Source: JBKPNX01 sp046732855 (GTDB lineage: Bacteria > Pseudomonadota > Alphaproteobacteria > Geminicoccales > Geminicoccaceae). Taken from it: DNA of 21,697 nucleotides. Both the position numbers and the translations under genes were made by a program. The first letter of the stretch is position 1. Each line of letters opens with the position of its first letter. The DNA lies in NCBI GenBank assembly GCA_046732855.1, contig JBKPNX010000223.1:1-21697 (forward strand), in the 5' to 3' direction. This document shows positions 14,753-21,697 of this stretch, piece after piece. The notes below the pieces were generated by a model that was given only the letters and a program-made list of their open reading frames with translations, was not told where the DNA came from and did no database searches.

Positions 14753-14892
14753 CTCGACTCCGCGATGCGTGTCGGAAGGTGCTCCCCGTCCCGTCCGTCA
14801 GGAAGGTGCGCTGCGGCGCCCAGCCTCGTTGTGCAATCAGCCGGCGCTCGTCTTGGCGCCTGAGCCGTCCGCTTCGGCCTTTCCCCCTAAGG

Positions 14893-14907
14893 GCCCCTCG
14901 CAGGGGC
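14893..14907. terminator. Short GC-rich hairpin between sodB and the TraT gene
   Basis: GCCCCT-CGC-AGGGGC forms a 6 bp stem with a three-base loop, 26 bases beyond the sodB stop codon. On the sodB strand no U-run follows it, and on the plus strand only TTCTGCTT does. The position fits a 3' end of the sodB message, but the evidence is weak. Confidence 0.33.
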
Positions 14908-14933
14908 TTCTGCTTGCCAAGCTGGCGCGTCTG

Positions 14934-15536
14934 TTAGACGGCCTTGTGCAGCTCCGCCGCCACCTCGTCCCAGTTGACCAGGTGGTTCAGGAACGCCGCC
15001 ACGTACTCCGGCCGCCGGTTCTCGTAATCCAGATAGTAGGCATGCTCCCACACGTCGATGCCAAGCAGCGGGGTCATGCCCTCGACCAGCGGATTGGCAC
15101 CGTTCGGGGTCTTGAGGATCTTGAGGGTGTCGCCGTCAAGGGCGAGCCAACCCCAGCCGCTGCCGAACTGGGTCACCGCCGCGGTCTTGAACTGCTCCTT
15201 GAACGACTCGAAGCTGCCGAAGGCGTCGTCGATCCGCTTGGCGAGCTCGTCGCCGGGCGTGCCGCCGCCGCCCTTCTTCATGATCCGCCAGAACAGATTG
15301 TGGTTCCAGTGCTGGCCGGCGTTGTTGAAGATGGCCTGCTTGGCCGGATCCTTGGCCGACGCCACCACGATCTCTTCGAGCGACGCATTCTTGAGATCGG
15401 TGTCCTCGATCAGGTTATTGAGGTTGGTCACATAGGTCTGATGGTGCTTGTCGTGGTGCAGATGCAGGGTCCGCGACGACATGTATGGTTCCAGGGCCTC
15501 GTATGGATAGGGCAGGTCGGGCAGTTCGAACGCCAT
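14934..15536 (-). CDS. sodB: Superoxide dismutase, Fe-type
   Basis: The 200-residue protein is a complete Fe/Mn-family superoxide dismutase. Metal ligands are H27 (HLHHDKHH), H79 (GQHWNH), D161 and H165 (DVWEHAYYLDY). Gln75 in AGQHWNH, together with PNGANP where Mn enzymes carry a Gln (NQDSP), points to the iron type; cambialistic use of Mn cannot be excluded. It disproportionates superoxide to H2O2 and O2 in the cytoplasm. The start MAFELPDLPYPY is the classical N-terminus, and AGGA lies a few bases before the ATG. In-frame sequence upstream of 15536 is not family-like. Confidence 0.96.
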   Translation of the reverse strand: MAFELPDLPYPYEALEPYMSSRTLHLHHDKHHQTYVTNLNNLIEDTDLKNASLEEIVVASAKDPAKQAIFNNAGQHWNHNLFWRIMKKGGGGTPGDELAKRIDDAFGSFESFKEQFKTAAVTQFGSGWGWLALDGDTLKILKTPNGANPLVEGMTPLLGIDVWEHAYYLDYENRRPEYVAAFLNHLVNWDEVAAELHKAV

Positions 15537-15587
15537 GGTTTCCTCGCCTCGCGCTGTCGTGGTGCCATTCCAGCTTCCCGTGCCCGC

Positions 15588-15615
15588 TAGATAGTCGATC
15601 GCCTGGGGAAAGCAA
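15588..15615 (-). promoter_or_regulatory. Possible sodB promoter
   Basis: On the minus strand TTGCTT (15615-15610) and TATCTA (15593-15588) are 16 bases apart, placing the transcript start about 45 bases before the sodB ATG. Each box matches only three consensus positions, so this is tentative. No clear Fur or OxyR-type site was recognised beside it. Confidence 0.3.
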
Positions 15616-15760
15616 ACCCCGCGTGCCGTGGCCGCGACTGCCGGGCAGACGGCCACGCAGCGGCGGCCGCGTGCCGGATACGCTGTGATTTGCCGCATGG
15701 AGCACAGGACAGCTGCCGCCGATCCGCGCTGCGCGCGCCCCGGTCGGCGCCAGGGAAGCC

Positions 15761-17452
<1,692 letters not shown>

Positions 17453-17739
17453 GCTGCCCCTTGCTCCGAACCTTCGTGCCGGCCGCCACCCCTGTGGCGG
17501 CGGCCATGTCTGCCAGAAATGGTGCTCGCCGCCAAGCCGCCCAAACCCCCGGTCGGCCTGGCGCGGCCGGCGTATCCGGCGGCGCGGCGGAGCAAACCCC
17601 GCAGCCTAGCGCGCGATCGTGCCCACCCGCCGGCTGCCACACAGGAACCAAGTCTCTTGCATAAACGATGAGCCGCGATAAAGCTTTTGGGCGATCGCGG
17701 CGAGCTTCCCGAAGCGCGATCCAAGACGGGGGCGGGCAG
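17453..17739. other. Divergent intergenic region between glnS and the nitrilase gene
   Basis: These 287 bases must hold the promoters of glnS (minus) and of the nitrilase operon (plus). The only AT-rich patch is near 17655-17690, where TTGCAT (17657-17662) and TAAAGC (17679-17684) are 16 bases apart; the -10 match is poor. The frame of the nitrilase gene is open from ATG 17668, but that start lacks a ribosome-binding site and its 24 extra residues are not family-like. I see no other gene here. Confidence 0.4.
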
Positions 17740-18624
17740 ATGGCGGGGCGCAAGGGGCGGAAGGAGGCGGTCGTCAAGGTCGCCTGCATCCAGATGGAGC
17801 CGCGCGTCGGCGACAAGGCAGGCAACGTCGAGCGCAGCCTCGCCTTCATCGAGGAAGCCGCTGGCCAGGGGGCGCGGCTCGTGGTGCTGCCCGAGCTCGC
17901 CAACTCCGGCTACGTGTTCGAGACGCGCGAGGAGGCGTTCGAGTGCGCCGAGGAGATCCCCTCGGGCCCGACCGTGGCGGCGTGGGCCGCGGCCGCGCGT
18001 GACCACGGGCTGTACCTCGCAGCCGGCATCTGCGAGCGCGCGGCAATGCAGCTGTTCAACAGCGCCGTGCTGATCGGCCCCGAAGGTTACATCGGCACCT
18101 TCCGCAAGATGCATCTGTGGAACGAGGAAAACCTGTTCTTCGAGCCGGGCGACCTGGGCTTTCCGGTGTTCCCGACCCCGATCGGGCGGCTCGCCGCGAT
18201 CATCTGCTACGACGGCTGGTTCCCCGAGAGCTGGCGCCTGTGCGCCTTGCAGGGCGCCGACATCGTCTGCATGTCGACCAACTGGGTGCCGATCCCCGGC
18301 CAGGATCCGCGGCGCGAGGCGATGGCCAACGTCCTGTGCATGGCGGCGGCGCACAGCAACTCGCTGTTCATCGCGGCGGCCGACCGGGTCGGCGAGGAGC
18401 GGGGCCAGCCGTTCATCGGCCAGAGCGTGATCGTCAGCCACACCGGCTGGCCGATCGGCGGGCCGGCCAGCCCGGACCGCGAGGAGATCATCTACGCCGA
18501 ATGCAACCTCGCCGACGCGCGGCGTAAACGCAATTGGAACGAGTACAATCAGGTATTGCGCGACCGCAGAACCGACGTGTACAGCGAGATGCTGGGCGCC
18601 GCGGCGCGGCCGGGCTGGCACTGA
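17740..18624 (+). CDS. Carbon-nitrogen hydrolase (nitrilase superfamily)
   Basis: With start 17740 the protein has 294 residues and the full nitrilase-fold triad: E52 (LPELANSGY), K123 (FRKMHLW) and C156 (ICYDGWFPE). Members cleave C-N bonds of amides, nitriles or N-carbamoyl compounds and act in the cytoplasm. GWFPESWRLCALQGADIVCMSTNW after the Cys fits the amidase branches better than true nitrilases, which usually have CWE(N/H) at the Cys; the exact substrate is open. It is followed after 34 bases by an amide/amino-acid type binding-protein gene, so the enzyme probably acts on the imported ligand. The ribosome-binding site (GGGGGCGGG) is poor, and ATG 17668 is an alternative start. Confidence 0.88.
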   Translation: MAGRKGRKEAVVKVACIQMEPRVGDKAGNVERSLAFIEEAAGQGARLVVLPELANSGYVFETREEAFECAEEIPSGPTVAAWAAAARDHGLYLAAGICERAAMQLFNSAVLIGPEGYIGTFRKMHLWNEENLFFEPGDLGFPVFPTPIGRLAAIICYDGWFPESWRLCALQGADIVCMSTNWVPIPGQDPRREAMANVLCMAAAHSNSLFIAAADRVGEERGQPFIGQSVIVSHTGWPIGGPASPDREEIIYAECNLADARRKRNWNEYNQVLRDRRTDVYSEMLGAAARPGWH

Positions 18625-18658
18625 AGCAATCACCGAACCGCCGAGGGAGAGGCATCAG

Positions 18659-19822
18659 ATGAGACGGCAATCCCACAAGACGCTGGCCGCCACGGCCCTG
18701 GTCAGCCTGCTCGCGACGGGCGGGCTCGGCCACGCCCAGGAACCGATCAAGATCGGGGTTCCGGTCGGGCTCAGCGGCGCCAACAGCGTGGTGGCACCGT
18801 CGGTGGTCCAGGCCGGGGAGCTCGCCGTCGAAGAGATCAACGCCGCGGGCGGCGCGCTCGGCCGGCCGCTGGAGCTGGTCGTCGCCGACGACGGCAGCGG
18901 CGCCCAGGGCGCCCAGAAGGCGTTCGATTCGCTGGTATTTCAGCAGGAGGTGAACGCCCTGATCTCGATGGAGACCAGCGCTGCCCGCAACGCCGGCCTG
19001 CCGATCGTCAATCGCGGCCAGGTTCCGTTCATTTACACCTCGTTTTATGAGGGCCGCTCCTGCAGCCCCTGGATGTACGTGAACGCCTGGGTGCCCGAGC
19101 AGCAGGTGGCGCCGATCGTCGACCATTTCATGAAGGAGTTCGGGGCCAAACGCTTCTTCCTGATCGGCAGCGATTACGCGTTCGGCCGCGGCATGCTCGA
19201 GTTCACGCGCCAGTACATCGAGGATCAGGGCGGCGAGGTGCTCGGCGAGGAATATCTGCCGATGGACGGCACCGACTGGACCGCGATCATCAGTCAGCTG
19301 AAGAGCGCCAACCCGGACGCGCTGATCACCTCCACCGCGGGCGGCGCGCCGAACGTGACGCTGACCAAGCAGCTCCGGGCGGCCGGCGTGGACATTCCCT
19401 ATGGCAACCTCGCGGTCGACGAGGGCACGGCCAAGGGCATGGGCGCCGATGCCGCCGGCATCTACATCTCCGCCTCCTACATCACCGGCATCGACAGCCC
19501 GGAGAACAAGAAGTTTCTCGAGGCCATGGCCCGCAAGTTCGGTGACGACCTCAAGACGCCGAACGACCTCTCGGTCCCGCAGTACGAGGGGGTCTATTTG
19601 TACAAGCTCGCGCTCGAGAAGGCGGGGTCGACCGATCCGGAGGCGGTGATCGACGCGCTCGACGAGGTCAGCTTCAAGGGGCCGCGCGGCCTGATCCAGA
19701 TGAACAAGCAGCGCCACGCGCCGCTCACCATGTACCTCGGCCAGGTCCAGGCGGACGGCAGCGTGCGGGTGATCGATACGTTCGAGAACGTCGATCCGGG
19801 CGAGCAGTGCCCGGACCTTTGA
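18659..19822 (+). CDS. Branched-chain amino acid/amide-type ABC transporter binding protein
   Basis: The 387-residue product has a signal peptide (RRQSHK, hydrophobic core about 9-22, likely cleavage after GHA26) and a type 1 periplasmic-binding fold of the LivJ/UrtA/AmiC family: IKIGVPVGLSG, AGELAVEEINAAGGALGRPLELVVADDG, FFLIGSDYAFGRGM and DWTAIISQLKSANPDALI. The GSDY segment and the overall pattern are closer to urea/short-amide binders (UrtA, FmdD) than to LivJ. The ligand is unknown, but the preceding amidohydrolase suggests an amide-like compound. GAGG (18649-18652) lies six bases before ATG. Two Cys (in GRSCSP and GEQCPDL) could form a disulfide in the periplasm. Confidence 0.88.
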   Translation: MRRQSHKTLAATALVSLLATGGLGHAQEPIKIGVPVGLSGANSVVAPSVVQAGELAVEEINAAGGALGRPLELVVADDGSGAQGAQKAFDSLVFQQEVNALISMETSAARNAGLPIVNRGQVPFIYTSFYEGRSCSPWMYVNAWVPEQQVAPIVDHFMKEFGAKRFFLIGSDYAFGRGMLEFTRQYIEDQGGEVLGEEYLPMDGTDWTAIISQLKSANPDALITSTAGGAPNVTLTKQLRAAGVDIPYGNLAVDEGTAKGMGADAAGIYISASYITGIDSPENKKFLEAMARKFGDDLKTPNDLSVPQYEGVYLYKLALEKAGSTDPEAVIDALDEVSFKGPRGLIQMNKQRHAPLTMYLGQVQADGSVRVIDTFENVDPGEQCPDL

Positions 19823-19832
19823 TCGCCTGATC

Positions 19833-19867
19833 GGCGCCGGCCGGGCGGCGCCGCCCCGGCTGGCGCC
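19833..19867 (+). other. Strong intercistronic stem-loop after the binding-protein gene
   Basis: Bases 19833-19845 pair with 19855-19867 over 13 positions with a single G-U pair, leaving a nine-base loop. The structure fills the short gap between the binding-protein and permease genes. It has no T-run behind it and transcription must pass it to reach the permeases. This resembles the stabilising or attenuating stem-loops known between malE and malF, which keep binding protein in excess over membrane parts. Confidence 0.6.
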
Positions 19868-19893
19868 TTGGCCATTGTCGAGGGGTCCTCGTC

Positions 19894-20730
19894 TTGGGCG
19901 TCCTGCTGCTCGACGCGGTGACCACGGCCGCGATTCTGTTCGCCGTGGCCTCGGGGCTGATGATCATCCTCGGCGTGATGAAGCTCATCAACTTCGCGCA
20001 CGGCGCGTTCCTGACGATCGGCGGCTATGCCGCCCTGGTCGTTACGCAGCTCGGTTGGAACGCTTGGCTGGCGGCGCCGTTCGCCGCTTTGGTCGGGCTG
20101 GTGCTGGGGATCCTGATCGAGCGACTCGTCATCCGTCCGCTGTACGCGCGTCCGCTCGACGCCATCCTCGCCACCTGGGGGCTCGGCATCGTCATCGGCC
20201 AGCTGATCACGATCGGCTTCGGCCGCGAGGTGCAGTTCGTGCAGAGCCCGGTCGGCGGCGCGATCCCGTTCCTCGGCCAGTCGTATTCGCTCTACCGCCT
20301 CCTGCTGGTCGTCATCGCCGTGCTGCTCGGCGGCGCGCTCGCGGCGCTGCTCTACTTCACGCGGTTCGGGCTGACCGCGCGCGCGGTGATCATGAACGAG
20401 GATCTGGCGCGCGGGCTCGGGATCGACAGTGACAGGGTGCGCCTGGTCACGTTCGGCGTCGGCGCGGCGCTCGCCAGCATGGCAGGCGCCTTGATCACGC
20501 CGCTGCTCGCGGTCGAGCCCAACATGGGCCTGCCGTGGTTGGTCAACTCTTTCATGCTGGTGCTGGTATCAGGCGTCTCGATTCTCGGGCTCGGGCTCGC
20601 GTCGCTTATTCTGGGCGGCGCTCAGGTGGTGGTCAGCACGTACCTCAGCCCGGTCATCGGCGGCCTGACCATCGTCGTGCTCGCCGCCGTCATCCTGCGC
20701 ATGCGGCCGCAGGGGCTGGCCCGTGAGTGA
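19894..20730 (+). CDS. ABC transporter permease, LivH-like
   Basis: The 278-residue integral membrane protein belongs to the branched-chain amino acid/urea permease family. GLMIILGVMKLINFAHGAFLTIGGYAAL (about 20-47) is the hallmark N-terminal region, followed by IERLVIRPLYARPLDAILATWGLGIVIGQL and GLTARAVIMNEDLARGLGID, the loop that contacts the ATPase. About eight membrane segments are visible. The likely start is TTG 19894 with AGGGG (19881-19885) eight bases upstream; GTG 19918 is in frame but would remove the first part of the first helix. The stop overlaps the start of the next permease gene by eight bases. Confidence 0.9.
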   Translation: MGVLLLDAVTTAAILFAVASGLMIILGVMKLINFAHGAFLTIGGYAALVVTQLGWNAWLAAPFAALVGLVLGILIERLVIRPLYARPLDAILATWGLGIVIGQLITIGFGREVQFVQSPVGGAIPFLGQSYSLYRLLLVVIAVLLGGALAALLYFTRFGLTARAVIMNEDLARGLGIDSDRVRLVTFGVGAALASMAGALITPLLAVEPNMGLPWLVNSFMLVLVSGVSILGLGLASLILGGAQVVVSTYLSPVIGGLTIVVLAAVILRMRPQGLARE

Positions 20731-21697
20731 CGGCTCGTCGGTGGCCGCGCCCGCGCCGAGCCGGGGCGCGACCACGACTGCGCGCTCGGAGCTGCCGCGC
20801 GTCCTGCTCGGCGGCGCGCTGGCCCTGGCCCTGATCGCCATCGCGCCCTTCGTCCTCGGTATCTACACGGTCAACATCATGATCCGGGCGCTGTTGCTCG
20901 CGGTGCTGGCGCTGACCGTGGATCTGCTGTGGGGCTACGCCGGCATCCTCACCTTCGGACAGTCGGCGTTCTTTGGCATCGGCGCGTACGCCTGCGCGCT
21001 GGTATTCAGTCACCTGGGGTTCGGCGTCGGGTGGGGGCTGCTCGCGCTGCTGCTCGGCATCGTGGCGGCCATGGCGGTCGCCGCGCTGGTCGGCTGGCTG
21101 GCGTTCTATCACGGCGCCTCGCCGCTCTACGGCTCAATCGTCACGCTCGCTCTGCCGATCGTGCTCACGCAGATCGTGTTCTCGGGCGGCAACTTCACCG
21201 GCTCGAGCAGTGGCCTCTCTGGCTTCCCGACGTTCTACTGGTCGCTCGAGGCCTGCTTCTGGCTGGCTGGAGCGTTGCTGGTCGCTGTCACCGGTGCTGC
21301 CTGGCTGTTCGTGAGCAGCGACATGGGCCGGGTCCTGGTCGCGATCCGCGAGAACGAGGCGCGGTGCGCGTACCTCGGCATTCCGGTGTCGCGGATCAAG
21401 ATCCTCTTGATGGTCGCCACCGCGGGCGTGGCCGCGGTCGCCGGGTTCGGCTATGCCGTGTTCACCGACGTGGTGGCGCCCGAGCTGACCGGCTTCCTGC
21501 TTGGCACCGAGCTGCTGATCTGGGTCGCGCTCGGCGGCCGCGGCACGCTGATCGGGCCGGTGATCGGCGCGATCCTGATCGATCTGACCAGCTCCTATCT
21601 GTCCGGCAACCTGCCGTTCGTCTGGAAGCTGTTCGTGGGCATCGCGTTCGTGGCGGTGATCGTGGTCCTGCCGCAGGGCCTGATGCCGCTTCTGACC
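20723..21697 (+). CDS. ABC transporter permease, LivM-like (3' end beyond the window)
   Basis: The frame from GTG 20723 is open to the last base, giving at least 325 residues; the C-terminus lies outside. After a polar Ala/Pro/Ser-rich start of about 24 residues come membrane segments with the family hallmarks: VDLLWGYAGILTFGQSAFFG, GSIVTLALPIV, the cytoplasmic loop VAIRENEARCAYLGIP, and GGRGTLIGPVIGAILI. It pairs with the LivH-like protein to form the channel. AGGGG (20711-20715) is seven bases before the GTG, and the eight-base overlap with the previous gene indicates coupling. The two ATPase genes (livG/livF type) expected for this importer are not in the window. Confidence 0.9.
   Translation, partial: MSDGSSVAAPAPSRGATTTARSELPRVLLGGALALALIAIAPFVLGIYTVNIMIRALLLAVLALTVDLLWGYAGILTFGQSAFFGIGAYACALVFSHLGFGVGWGLLALLLGIVAAMAVAALVGWLAFYHGASPLYGSIVTLALPIVLTQIVFSGGNFTGSSSGLSGFPTFYWSLEACFWLAGALLVAVTGAAWLFVSSDMGRVLVAIRENEARCAYLGIPVSRIKILLMVATAGVAAVAGFGYAVFTDVVAPELTGFLLGTELLIWVALGGRGTLIGPVIGAILIDLTSSYLSGNLPFVWKLFVGIAFVAVIVVLPQGLMPLLT

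Noticed and set aside
17668..17739. N-terminal extension of the nitrilase-family protein from ATG 17668
   Set aside because: There is no ribosome-binding site before it and the added Arg/Ser-rich residues do not match the family, so ATG 17740 was preferred.

Overview
The window reads as a piece of the main chromosome of a GC-rich alphaproteobacterium. The pointers are a yajC-secD-secF cluster followed directly by a small Mth938-like (DUF498) gene, a short coiled-coil protein of a type common in that class, an Fe-type superoxide dismutase, and two separate solute-binding-protein importers with attached catabolic enzymes. I cannot name the genus. No rRNA, tRNA, transposase, integrase, phage gene or CRISPR array was seen.

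Layout. (1) 277-2529: a metallo-beta-lactamase-fold hydrolase of the Blh/persulfide-dioxygenase group, then a membrane-anchored SGNH hydrolase; the two are not obviously linked. (2) 2686-9843: a plus-strand catabolic operon of six genes: a luciferase-like flavin monooxygenase, a CUT2-type sugar importer in the order binding protein, ATPase, permease, permease (the order of rhizobial rhaSTPQ), and an acid-sugar dehydratase of the enolase superfamily. The last four genes are joined by ATGA stop-start overlaps. (3) 9929-13993: a small coiled-coil protein, the Sec accessory genes yajC, secD and secF, then a block of degenerate repeats leading into the Mth938-like gene. (4) 14006-17452, minus strand: a TraT-family outer-membrane lipoprotein, Fe superoxide dismutase and glutaminyl-tRNA synthetase. 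(5) 17740 to the window end, plus strand: a nitrilase-family amidohydrolase and a branched-chain amino acid/amide (HAAT) type importer (binding protein, LivH-like and LivM-like permeases, the last one cut by the window edge). Its ATPases should lie just beyond.

How the parts work together. Region 2 looks like one uptake-plus-degradation unit for a sugar-like or polyol-like compound. The importer resembles rhamnose carriers, but the usual rhamnose enzymes are absent; a flavin monooxygenase and a sugar-acid dehydratase take their place, so the substrate is open. Region 5 looks like a second unit, in which an amide, nitrile or carbamoyl compound is imported and its C-N bond cleaved. In both units a potential stem-loop lies just after the binding-protein gene, where it could keep that protein more abundant than the membrane parts.

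The least explained stretch is 13340-13621. There a GC-rich unit of about 60-85 bases recurs four times, and the later copies carry candidate ribosome-binding and start sites of the Mth938-like gene.
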